A DNA stretch of 64,000 bases, from positions 2,501 through 66,500 of the forward strand of contig NZ_ALAB01000035.1 in the NCBI RefSeq assembly GCF_000280055.1, written 5' to 3'. Below the pieces are notes generated by a model. That model saw nothing but the letters and a program-made list of their open reading frames with translations. It searched no databases and had not been told where the DNA came from. Below are positions 56,676 to 64,000 of this stretch, piece after piece. The translations under genes were made by a program, and so were the position numbers. This DNA is from Alishewanella aestuarii B11 (GTDB lineage: Bacteria; Pseudomonadota; Gammaproteobacteria; Enterobacterales; Alteromonadaceae). Numbering within the stretch: position 1 is the stretch's first letter; every line of letters starts with the position of its first letter.

Positions 56676-57576
56676 AAAGCGCTAACACCTTAAAGTAATG
56701 GTCTACTAACAATAACAGGAAGAGTACCATTAAATGCACGATCGAGAACTTAAAAGTCGCCATTGCGGTGTCAGAGCCGGCAGCAAATTTCAACTTCCAC
56801 GCATATTGTAAAAAGCGCAGATTCAGCAAGGTGCTGCCAACCAGATAGATAGCACCGGTCATCCCGACAATATAGGGCAGCAAGCACACCAGACATAACA
56901 ACAGGGTATAAAGCAGGATAGCGCTCTTGGTAAAGTCGATACCGTGTGTTACCGGCAACATCGGCATATTCACCCGGGCATAGTCATCGCGGCGGTGAAT
57001 CGCCAGGGCCCAAAAATGCGGCGGCGTCCAGGTAAAGATAATCATCACCAATAGCAGCGCATAGCCATGCACCTCGCCGGTTACCGCCGTCCAGCCCAGC
57101 AACGGCGGCATAGCGCCGGCTAAGCCACCGATCACGATATTCTGCGGTGTTGCCCGCTTGAGAAACATGGTGTACACCACGGCATAACCAAACAAACTTA
57201 ACAGCGTCAGCCAGGCTGTGAGCGGGTTCACCGCCAGATAAAGCAGGGCAAAGCCGGCAGCCGCCAGGCTACAGGCAAAGACGATCGCCTGCTTGCTGCT
57301 GATCCGTCCGCGGGCAACCGGTCGGCTGTGAGTACGCGCCATTTTGGCGTCAATACGTTGATCCACAACATGATTCAGTGCCGCCGCCGCCGCCGATAAC
57401 AAACCTATGCCCAGGGTCGCACTTAACAGCAGCCACCAGGGCGCCAGGCTATTGCTAGCCAGCACCATTCCAACCCAGGCGGTCAACACCAGCAGCGCTA
57501 CCACCTTGGGTTTAGTCAACTCCAGATAGTCGCGCCAGCGCCGGCTACTTGAGCCACTAATAATTGCCGTTGCCAT
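56665..57576 (-). CDS. ctaB: Protoheme IX farnesyltransferase (heme O synthase)
   Basis: 303 residues. UbiA-family prenyltransferase with about eight or nine membrane helices. Motifs [20 protein letters not shown] (N/DxxxD-type) and the second region around [15 protein letters not shown]. Attaches farnesyl to heme B. One base from ctaA. Confidence 0.96.
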   Translation of the reverse strand: MATAIISGSSSRRWRDYLELTKPKVVALLVLTAWVGMVLASNSLAPWWLLLSATLGIGLLSAAAAALNHVVDQRIDAKMARTHSRPVARGRISSKQAIVFACSLAAAGFALLYLAVNPLTAWLTLLSLFGYAVVYTMFLKRATPQNIVIGGLAGAMPPLLGWTAVTGEVHGYALLLVMIIFTWTPPHFWALAIHRRDDYARVNMPMLPVTHGIDFTKSAILLYTLLLCLVCLLPYIVGMTGAIYLVGSTLLNLRFLQYAWKLKFAAGSDTAMATFKFSIVHLMVLFLLLLVDHYFKVLALYVS

Positions 57577-57577
57577 C

Positions 57578-58570
57578 TTAAGCCTCCTGCGGTTTGGGGT
57601 ATGCGATCTGGTAGCAAATCAGCACTGACAACATCAGTAAATTCGCTCCGACAAAATTATGCGCCACGGCATTTAGCAGTGGTAAGTGCAAGACAATATT
57701 CAGTAAGCCCAGCGTCAACTGCACGGCCAATACCGCAGCCAGGGCCAGCGCAAACCTGCGCATCAATACTTCACTGGCCTGACGATACAGGCGCCAGGCA
57801 AAGGTCGCGACAATAAGGGTGGTGACTACAGCACCCAAGCGATGTAAAACATGAATAGTGGCACGCGCATCCTGCGACATCACGCCGTATTCGTAGTCAT
57901 CATGGCCTAGGTGCAAATCGAAGGCTTCCGCAAAGGCCAGCCGGCTACTCCAACCGGCTTCACAGAACGGCAGTTCGATGCAGGCCAGCGCGGCGTAATT
58001 CGCTGCGGTCCAGCCACCCAGCGCGATCTGCAAACAGACCACCACTAAACTTAACAGCGCCAGCGGTAATAATGGCCTGAGCCCGGTATCCCGACTACGC
58101 CAGGCCGGCTGCTGCTTTAACCAGTAAACGGCCAACAAACTGAAGAGCGTAAAACCAAACATCAGATGCGCCAGCACCACTATCGGCAACAGGCCCATCG
58201 TCACCGTCCAGGCGCCGAGCGTAGCCTGAAAGATCACAATCAGCAGCAGGGCGGCCGGTAAACTGCGCTCCGTTTGTTGCCGCCGCCAGTGCATTACTGC
58301 CAGTGCTGCGATCAACAGGCCAAGCGTACCGGCCAGATAGCGGTGGATCATTTCATTCCAGGCTTTGGCATGTTCCAACGGCCGCTCCGGGAAGCGTTCT
58401 GCCGCCAGTTGCATTTTCTCTGGTTTGTGCGGCACCTTTAAAAAGCCATAACAACCGGGCCAGTCCGGACAACCGAGGCCGGCATCGGTTAAGCGGGTGT
58501 AGGCCCCCAGAATAATCACCAGCATGGTCCAGACTAACGTCAGCGTGATTAATTTTTTTTGTAGGCTCAT
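57578..58570 (-). CDS. ctaA: Heme A synthase (COX15/CtaA)
   Basis: 330 residues, eight predicted membrane helices. Heme-ligand histidines include [13 protein letters not shown] and [28 protein letters not shown] is the family start, and a cysteine pair occurs in CIELPFC. Oxidises heme O to heme A. Overlaps the upstream CxxxC gene by 4 bases. Confidence 0.95.
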   Translation of the reverse strand: MSLQKKLITLTLVWTMLVIILGAYTRLTDAGLGCPDWPGCYGFLKVPHKPEKMQLAAERFPERPLEHAKAWNEMIHRYLAGTLGLLIAALAVMHWRRQQTERSLPAALLLIVIFQATLGAWTVTMGLLPIVVLAHLMFGFTLFSLLAVYWLKQQPAWRSRDTGLRPLLPLALLSLVVVCLQIALGGWTAANYAALACIELPFCEAGWSSRLAFAEAFDLHLGHDDYEYGVMSQDARATIHVLHRLGAVVTTLIVATFAWRLYRQASEVLMRRFALALAAVLAVQLTLGLLNIVLHLPLLNAVAHNFVGANLLMLSVLICYQIAYPKPQEA

Positions 58571-59076
58571 ACGCTGGTCCTGTCGTAGTTCATTAACTTC
58601 ATTAAATCGGCACGAATCGCTTTCGCCGTGGCGGCCATCTGCTCGGCCTGGGCCGGTAACGGATACTTCAGCAACGCCAGACCACGTTGATCAACCAACA
58701 CAATATGTTGCTGTAAGTCGGCACTCAGGGCGGCCGGGGGCTCGGCCTGGGTAAACATCGGATAATCGGTCAGACTGGCCTGCCCAAGCAGCACCGGCTG
58801 CACCTGGTTTTGCTTGCGGCCCAAACCAATATATAACTGCTTGACGGTATGCAGCGCTTGCTGGCAGGGAGTAGCACATTGCTCAGCGACGACCACGATA
58901 CGCCAGTGCTTGGGCACCTTACCGGCGTCAGGCAACAGGTAAACCTCCTGGCTTAACCAGTCACCACGACTGGAGCTGCCCGGGTTGAACCAACCTAATT
59001 CCAGCACCAGCTTCGCCAGCAACAGTGGCAGGGCACAGCACAGGATAAACAACAGCAGAAATTTATTCTTGTTCAT
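58567..59076 (-). CDS. Membrane-anchored CxxxC protein of the oxidase operon (SCO-like?)
   Basis: 169 residues from the ATG at 59076; the longer frame upstream lies in the SURF1 gene. One N-terminal membrane helix (about 6-27), then a periplasmic domain. Contains CATPC (Cys67, Cys71), the same CxxxC spacing as SCO, and His124 before IVLVDQRGLALLKYP, the position where SCO has its copper histidine. It could be a diverged thioredoxin-fold copper or disulfide factor. Proteins at this position are usually left unnamed. Overlaps SURF1 by 14 bases. Confidence 0.7.
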   Translation of the reverse strand: MNKNKFLLLFILCCALPLLLAKLVLELGWFNPGSSSRGDWLSQEVYLLPDAGKVPKHWRIVVVAEQCATPCQQALHTVKQLYIGLGRKQNQVQPVLLGQASLTDYPMFTQAEPPAALSADLQQHIVLVDQRGLALLKYPLPAQAEQMAATAKAIRADLMKLMNYDRTSV

Positions 59077-59797
59077 AGTTTTTCTCTCGTTGCCAACTGG
59101 TCGCCAGTCCGACGGCCAGCACCGCGATCGCCAGACCAAACCATTGCAAGGCATAACCACGGTGTTTTTCCGGCGGCATCACCACCGGCTGATAATGGGG
59201 GATAAAGTCAGATGCCTGCTGCTGATACAACACCGCCGGATACAGTGACCAGGGTAATTGTTGTTGCAGCAGGGCATAGTCGATTTGCTGCATGCGCATC
59301 GGATAGCTGTCGCCTTCCAGATTCTGCCCCAGCAATAGTGCATTAGACGGCCGGCTGCGTACCAGGGCCGCTATCGCGATTTCTGCCGGGATCTGCGGCT
59401 CGGGCAGCAATTGCCGGTTGTGGCCGGCAGCGAGCCAGCCCAGATTCACCAGCACCAGCGTACTGCTATCCGCAAATTGCACCGGAATAATCACATCGTA
59501 GCCAACCTTGCCGTGCAGAATTTGATTATCCAGCAACCAGATGTAGGGTGGAACCCAATAGCCGGTGTCGCTAAGCAAAGCACCATCCAGTTCAGTTGCA
59601 GAACCCGCCAGCAGCTGCCGGCCGCTCACTGGTCCCTGCTGCTGCACTGCGGCGATCTGCTGTAACTGCACGGTTTTTTCGGCTGCCCGTTGCCATTGCC
59701 AATGTGATAACTTGATCAAAATGGCAAAAGCGGTCAGAGTAATTAATAACCAGACCCGGTTAACCGTAAATAATTGACCGAACAACTTAAACTGCAT
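59063..59797 (-). CDS. SURF1-family oxidase assembly protein
   Basis: 244 residues. Membrane helices at each end (about 12-32 and 212-232) flank a periplasmic domain, with GYDVIIPVQFADSSTLVLVNLGWL as the core. SURF1 helps place heme A in subunit I. The start faces the DUF2909 gene, and their 5' regions do not overlap in coding. Confidence 0.92.
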   Translation of the reverse strand: MQFKLFGQLFTVNRVWLLITLTAFAILIKLSHWQWQRAAEKTVQLQQIAAVQQQGPVSGRQLLAGSATELDGALLSDTGYWVPPYIWLLDNQILHGKVGYDVIIPVQFADSSTLVLVNLGWLAAGHNRQLLPEPQIPAEIAIAALVRSRPSNALLLGQNLEGDSYPMRMQQIDYALLQQQLPWSLYPAVLYQQQASDFIPHYQPVVMPPEKHRGYALQWFGLAIAVLAVGLATSWQREKNYEQE

Positions 59798-59818
59798 CAG
59801 TCAGACTCCGGAGTAGCT

Positions 59819-60028
59819 ATGCTTATTAAAATCATTATCGGCGCACTGTTAATCTTTATCGTGTTTAATCTGGCCAGAGCCGGGGTGGCAATGGCGCGAC
59901 AGCAGGAGAGTACTCTGCCAATGTCGCACTTTCTTGGCCGCCGGGTCCTGTATTCTGCCATCGCCCTGGGCCTGATCCTGCTGGCGATTGCCACCGGCCT
60001 GATCACACCAAACCCGCGGCCTTACTAG
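59819..60028 (+). CDS. DUF2909 twin-transmembrane protein
   Basis: 69 residues from the ATG at 59819 (GGAG 5 bases upstream). Two membrane helices (about 2-22 and 44-63) joined by a charged loop (RQQESTLPMSHFLGRR). DUF2909 proteins are commonly found inside cytochrome oxidase operons and may be accessory or assembly factors. It is the only gene here on the opposite strand to the rest of the operon. Confidence 0.8.
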   Translation: MLIKIIIGALLIFIVFNLARAGVAMARQQESTLPMSHFLGRRVLYSAIALGLILLAIATGLITPNPRPY

Positions 60029-60034
60029 GCCGCG

Positions 60035-60913
60035 TTACAACACATAAACAAAGAAGAACAGGCACACCCAAACCACATCAACAAAGTGCCAGTACCAGGC
60101 TCCGGCCTGAAACGCGAAGTGTTTTTCTGGCGTAAAGTGTCCTTTCAGCACCCGCAGAAACACAAAGAACAGGATCAGGGCGCCCAGCGTCACATGTAGG
60201 CCGTGGAAACCGGTTAACAGGTAAAAGGTATTGCCATAGAAGCCGGAATCAAGCCGCAAGCCCAGATCGCGATAGGCGTGCACATATTCGTAGCCCTGCA
60301 GGCATAAGAAGATCACCCCCAGCAACAGGGTAACAAACAGCATGCCCTTTAGCTGACCCCGTTTATTCTGCTCCAGACCGGTATGGGCAAAGTGCAGTGT
60401 GACCGAGGAAATCAGCAGGATAGCCGTATTAATCGCCGGCAAACCCCAGGCTGGCATGGCCTGAGTTTCTATACCACCCGGTGTTTTTACCAGTGGCCAT
60501 ACCGGCTGAAAATCTGGCCACAGGATGGCAAAGGTCATGGCATTATTGCTTGCTCCTCCCAGCCATTCCATCGCAATGACCCGGCCATAAAACAAGGCAC
60601 CGAAGAAGGCCATAAAGAACATCACTTCCGACACAATAAACCAGCTCATGCCCTGCCGGAACGAACGGTCCATCTGGCTGCTATACAAGCCAGACATGGA
60701 CTCATCAATCACATTGCGGAACCAGCCAACCAGCATAAAGACCAGAATGGCTAAGCCCAGTAACAATAACCAGCCACCAAAGCCACTTTGTTGTTTACTC
60801 ATATCAATAACATAGTGACCGGCGCCAAAAGCGATACAAAACAACGCCACGGCACCGACGATCGGCCAGGGGCTTTGCGCCGGGACATAATATTTTTCGT
60901 ACGTTTTACTCAT
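60035..60913 (-). CDS. ctaE: Cytochrome c oxidase subunit III
   Basis: 292 residues from the ATG at 60913 (GGGG-type site upstream; the longer frame runs into the Cox11 gene). Seven predicted helices. Conserved GLHVTLGALILFF and the C-terminal WYWHFVDVVWVCLFFFVYV. Structural subunit that stabilises proton pumping. Directly after the cox11 gene with a one-base gap. Confidence 0.96.
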   Translation of the reverse strand: MSKTYEKYYVPAQSPWPIVGAVALFCIAFGAGHYVIDMSKQQSGFGGWLLLLGLAILVFMLVGWFRNVIDESMSGLYSSQMDRSFRQGMSWFIVSEVMFFMAFFGALFYGRVIAMEWLGGASNNAMTFAILWPDFQPVWPLVKTPGGIETQAMPAWGLPAINTAILLISSVTLHFAHTGLEQNKRGQLKGMLFVTLLLGVIFLCLQGYEYVHAYRDLGLRLDSGFYGNTFYLLTGFHGLHVTLGALILFFVFLRVLKGHFTPEKHFAFQAGAWYWHFVDVVWVCLFFFVYVL

Positions 60914-60914
60914 C

Positions 60915-61469
60915 TTATTCCCCAAGATTTTCAGTAGCGGCACTGCCCTGCCAGTTAGCTGTCACATCGTACAGGGTGTAATTCAGCGTAATAGTGCTGA
61001 ACTGCGCAGGCAGAGCCGGATCAACGTAAAACTGAACTGGCATCAGCATCTTATTGCCGGCTGCCAGTTGTTGTTGGGTAAAGCAGAAACATTCGATTTT
61101 ATGCAGATACAAAGCGGCCTGTCCGGGCGAAACTGAGGGCACCGCCTGACCGACAATCATCCGGCCGGTTGGATTTTCGGCCAGATAATTCATCACATGC
61201 ACCTCACCCGGATGTACCGTCAAACGGCGGATCTCCGGCTTAAAAATCCATGGCATGTCTTTATTCGGTCTGGCCAGAAACTCAATGGTCACTTCACGGC
61301 TGGTATCAATGCCATCTGCCAGTACCGTAGCCGGTACATTTGAGGTTTTGCCATTGATGCCAGTGACTTCACAGAACACGTCGTAAAGTGGCACCAGCGC
61401 AAAGCCAAAACCAAACATCAGTACCGTTACCAATAGCAGTTTGCTTACCAAAGTCCGATGCAGCTGCAT
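60915..61469 (-). CDS. ctaG: Cytochrome c oxidase assembly protein CtaG/Cox11
   Basis: 184 residues. One N-terminal membrane helix, periplasmic Ig-like domain with the copper motif ECFCF (CxC) in KIECFCFTQQQL. Delivers copper to the CuB site of subunit I. Eight bases after ctaD. Confidence 0.95.
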   Translation of the reverse strand: MQLHRTLVSKLLLVTVLMFGFGFALVPLYDVFCEVTGINGKTSNVPATVLADGIDTSREVTIEFLARPNKDMPWIFKPEIRRLTVHPGEVHVMNYLAENPTGRMIVGQAVPSVSPGQAALYLHKIECFCFTQQQLAAGNKMLMPVQFYVDPALPAQFSTITLNYTLYDVTANWQGSAATENLGE

Positions 61470-61477
61470 AGGGCCTC

Positions 61478-63064
61478 CTATTTCACTTCCGGCGGTGTAT
61501 CAAAGGTATGGTAAGGAGCCGGCGACGGCACCTGCCATTCCAGTCCTTCAGCGCCTTCCCATACCTGTGCGGTCGCTTTTTCGCCGCCGCGGGCGCATTT
61601 GACGATCACCCAGACAAAAATCAGCTGCGATAAGCCAAACAGGAAGCCACCCACGCTGATAAAGGCATTGAAGTCGGCAAATTGCAGCGCATAGTCAGGG
61701 ATCCGCCGTGGCATACCCGCCAGGCCAACGAAGTGCATTGGGAAAAACAACAGATTGACCGAGATTAGCGAACACCAGAAATGCAGCTGACCTAATCTTT
61801 CGTCGTACATATAGCCGGTCCATTTCGGTAGCCAGTAGTAGGCAGCGGCAATAATGGAGAACACCGCGCCGGATACCAGTACATAGTGGAAATGCGCCAC
61901 TACAAAGTAGGTATCGTGATACTGGAAGTCCGCCGGCGTAATAGCCAGCATCAAACCGGAAAAACCACCGATGGTGAAGAGTACGATAAAGGCCAGTGCA
62001 AACATCATCGGGACTTCAAAGGTCATGGCACCACGCCACATGGTTGCGACCCAGTTAAACACCTTCACGCCGGTCGGCACGGCAATAAGCATGGTGCAAT
62101 ACATAAAGAACAGCGTGGCAAATACCGGCATACCGGTGGTAAACATATGGTGCGCCCAAACCAGGAACGATAAGACTGCGATACTGGCGGTGGCATAAAC
62201 CATAGAGGCATAACCAAACAACGGCTTGCGGGCAAAGGTCGGTATGATAGCCGACACAATACCAAATGCCGGCAAGATCATAATGTAAACTTCCGGGTGA
62301 CCGAAGAACCAGAAAATATGCTGGAACAATACCGGATCGCCGCCACCGGCCGCATCAAAGAAGCTGGTGCCAAAATACTTATCCGTCAATACCATAGTAA
62401 CAGCGCCCGCCAGTACCGGCATCACCATAATCAGCAAGAAAGCGGTGATAAACCAGGTCCAGACGAACAGCGGCATCTTCATCCAGGTCATCCTGGGCGC
62501 CCGCATATTCCAGATGGTGACGATCACGTTGATGGCACCCATAATTGAGGAAATCCCCATAATGTGTACCGAAAACACGAAGAGCGCCGTGCTGTCATTA
62601 CTGTAGGTAGTGGATAGCGGGGCATAGAAGGTCCAGCCGAAATCCGGACCACCACCCGGCATAAACAAACTCAGCAGCAGGATCAGAAACGCAAACGGCA
62701 GGATCCAGAAGCTCCAGTTATTCATTCGGGGCAACGCCATATCCGGGGCGCCAATCATCATCGGGATCATCCAGTTCGCCAAGCCGGTAAAGGCTGGCAT
62801 CACCGCCCCAAACACCATAATCAGACCATGTACTGTGGTCATCTGATTAAAAAATTGCGGCTCAACAAACTGCATGCCGGGTTGGAACAGTTCCAACCGG
62901 ATCACCATCGCCATGCTGCCACCGATAAAGAACATCACTAAAGCAAACACCAGATACATGGTACCGATATCTTTATGGTTAGTAGTAAACAGCCAGCGTT
63001 TTATCCCGGTTGGCTTATGGTCATGATCATGGTCATGCTCGTGTTCATGTGTAATAGCTGACAT
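61478..63064 (-). CDS. ctaD: Cytochrome c oxidase subunit I
   Basis: 528 residues, twelve predicted helices. Heme a and a3 and CuB ligands: TTVHGLIM, HPEVYIMILP (with the cross-linked tyrosine), HHMF and HFHYVLVSG. The N-terminus has a histidine/aspartate repeat (HEHEHDHDHDHK), possibly metal-binding. Reduces oxygen to water and pumps protons. Three bases from ctaC. Confidence 0.98.
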   Translation of the reverse strand: MSAITHEHEHDHDHDHKPTGIKRWLFTTNHKDIGTMYLVFALVMFFIGGSMAMVIRLELFQPGMQFVEPQFFNQMTTVHGLIMVFGAVMPAFTGLANWMIPMMIGAPDMALPRMNNWSFWILPFAFLILLLSLFMPGGGPDFGWTFYAPLSTTYSNDSTALFVFSVHIMGISSIMGAINVIVTIWNMRAPRMTWMKMPLFVWTWFITAFLLIMVMPVLAGAVTMVLTDKYFGTSFFDAAGGGDPVLFQHIFWFFGHPEVYIMILPAFGIVSAIIPTFARKPLFGYASMVYATASIAVLSFLVWAHHMFTTGMPVFATLFFMYCTMLIAVPTGVKVFNWVATMWRGAMTFEVPMMFALAFIVLFTIGGFSGLMLAITPADFQYHDTYFVVAHFHYVLVSGAVFSIIAAAYYWLPKWTGYMYDERLGQLHFWCSLISVNLLFFPMHFVGLAGMPRRIPDYALQFADFNAFISVGGFLFGLSQLIFVWVIVKCARGGEKATAQVWEGAEGLEWQVPSPAPYHTFDTPPEVK

Positions 63065-63067
63065 CGC

Positions 63068-64000
63068 TTACTCTCCCTTACCCTGCTGCACAGCGTATAC
63101 ATCCGCAGCCTGCACGGCGTCACCGGTATTATTATCAAAGGCATTGCGGGTATAGGTAATGACCGCGGCCAGTTCTTTCAGGCTGAGCTGCCGGCCAAAG
63201 GCCTGCATCGCCGTACCGGGTTTACCATTGACGATAATATCGATATGGGCGCGCCGGTCATTCAGCACCAGCTGACTGCCACGGATCGCCGGGAAGATGC
63301 CGGGTAAACCGTTACCACTGGCCTGATGACAGGCGACACACCAACCCTGATACACCCGTTCACCGGTAGTCATCAGTTCTGCCATATCCATACTCATTGC
63401 CAGTAATTCACGCTCTGCTGCCTTTGCTGCGGCAATCCGGGCCTCTTCCTGTGCCACCCAAACCTGGTAGTCCGCAGGCTCTTTCGCAATCACCACCACT
63501 GGCATAAAGCCGTGATCTTTACCGCAGAGCTCTGCACACTGACCACGATAAATGCCAGGCTCATCAACCCGGGTCCAGGCTTCATTAATAAAGCCGGGGT
63601 TAGCGTCTTTTTTTACGGCGAAGGCAGGCACCCACCAGGAGTGAATCACGTCGTCAGAGGTCATCAGAAAGCGAACTTTTTTACCGGTTGGGATCACCAG
63701 CGGCCGGTCAACTTCCAGCAGATAGTTCTCGCCTTTGGCCAGCTTGTTAGCAATTTGCTCACGTGGGGTAGCCAACAGGGAGAAATATTCGATCTCATGA
63801 TCAAGATATTTGTAATGCCACTTCCACTGCGAGCCCGTCACTAATACGGTGACATCTGCAGCCGAGGTATCTTCCATCGCGATTAAGGTTTTGGTGGCAG
63901 GTATTGCCATACCAATCAGAATCACCACCGGAATGGCGGTCCACAGAATTTCAACCTTAGTGCTTTCGTGAAACTGAGCCGGCTGCACTCCCCGCGCTTT
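63068..64000 (-). CDS. ctaC: Cytochrome c oxidase subunit II with fused cytochrome c domain (5' partial)
   Basis: Runs off the window; at least 310 residues are present, with the N-terminal signal and first helix missing. The frame stays open to base 64000 (KARGVQPAQ), so the GTG at 63988 is not the start. Second helix at about VEILWTAIPVVILIGMAIPA, CuA site YRGQCAELCGKDHGFMPV, then a C-terminal c-type heme motif CVACH. A fused heme c domain is a caa3-type feature. Confidence 0.95.
   Translation of the reverse strand, partial: KARGVQPAQFHESTKVEILWTAIPVVILIGMAIPATKTLIAMEDTSAADVTVLVTGSQWKWHYKYLDHEIEYFSLLATPREQIANKLAKGENYLLEVDRPLVIPTGKKVRFLMTSDDVIHSWWVPAFAVKKDANPGFINEAWTRVDEPGIYRGQCAELCGKDHGFMPVVVIAKEPADYQVWVAQEEARIAAAKAAERELLAMSMDMAELMTTGERVYQGWCVACHQASGNGLPGIFPAIRGSQLVLNDRRAHIDIIVNGKPGTAMQAFGRQLSLKELAAVITYTRNAFDNNTGDAVQAADVYAVQQGKGE

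Noticed and set aside
63000-63064. Histidine/aspartate repeat at the start of subunit I as a possible sequencing or repeat artefact
   Set aside because: Codons alternate in a clean in-frame pattern and the frame continues into a normal subunit I; histidine-rich starts are tolerated in this family.

Overview
The window looks like an ordinary stretch of core chromosome from a marine or freshwater gammaproteobacterium of the Alteromonadales/Chromatiales type. A Rheinheimera/Alishewanella-like organism is my best guess, made from memory of gene order and protein similarity and not from a search. The evidence is long gammaproteobacterial synteny: fabR next to trmA and sthA; hemE/nudC/rsd; slyX/yheV/yheS; nudE/yrfG/hslR/hslO/envZ/ompR/greB/tex; and bioH/gntX/nfuA. 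A full type II secretion (T2SS) operon sits beside hslR-hslO. Base composition is moderate and even. I found no rRNA, tRNA, insertion sequence, phage gene, CRISPR array or broken gene.

Layout. (1) 1-5.3 kb: a membrane-anchored RRM protein, trmA, and the unsaturated fatty acid module of fabR with a divergent desaturase carrying a convincing FabR-type operator, then sthA. (2) 5.3-8.2 kb: hemE, a probable small RNA between hemE and nudC, nudC, rsd. (3) 8.2-15.4 kb: an FKBP lipoprotein, a WD40 lipoprotein overlapping slyX, yheV, the ABC-F gene yheS, a TIGR02444 gene, a 46-residue DUF3149 membrane protein whose ribosome site lies in a hairpin, fdxA, and a COG2509 flavoprotein. (4) 15.4-22.7 kb is the most accessory-looking part: a small exported protein, a CBS protein, an HExxH protein, a PAS-GAF-GGDEF cyclase, a GMC dehydrogenase with a Tat-type small subunit, yheT and an LpxH-like phosphoesterase. 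(5) 22.7-26.7 kb: pckA, cysQ, nudE, yrfG.

(6) 26.7-37.9 kb: a gspC-to-gspN T2SS operon, almost every junction overlapping, on the minus strand behind one good promoter. (7) 38.0-43.1 kb: hslR, hslO and a 1247-residue subtilase with a GlyGly-CTERM tail, a class of protein linked to T2SS export and rhombosortase. (8) 43.4-48.8 kb: envZ, ompR, a small lipoprotein, greB, tex. (9) 48.8-56.0 kb: a SprA-like HExxH protein paired with a miniature flagellar rod-like protein, bioH, gntX, an M14 peptidase, nfuA, a polysaccharide deacetylase. (10) 56.0-64.0 kb: a cytochrome c oxidase operon. Subunit II has a fused cytochrome c domain and runs off the window end; then come subunit I, Cox11, subunit III, SURF1, a probable degenerate SCO-like protein, heme A synthase, heme O synthase and SCO.

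No overtly new defence or mobile system is visible. The items most worth a second look are the small RNA candidate at about 6.6 kb, the FabR operator over the desaturase start site, the inverted repeat centred on the trmA promoter, the hairpin on the DUF3149 ribosome site, the SprA-like/rod-like pair, and the unnamed CxxxC protein in the oxidase operon.
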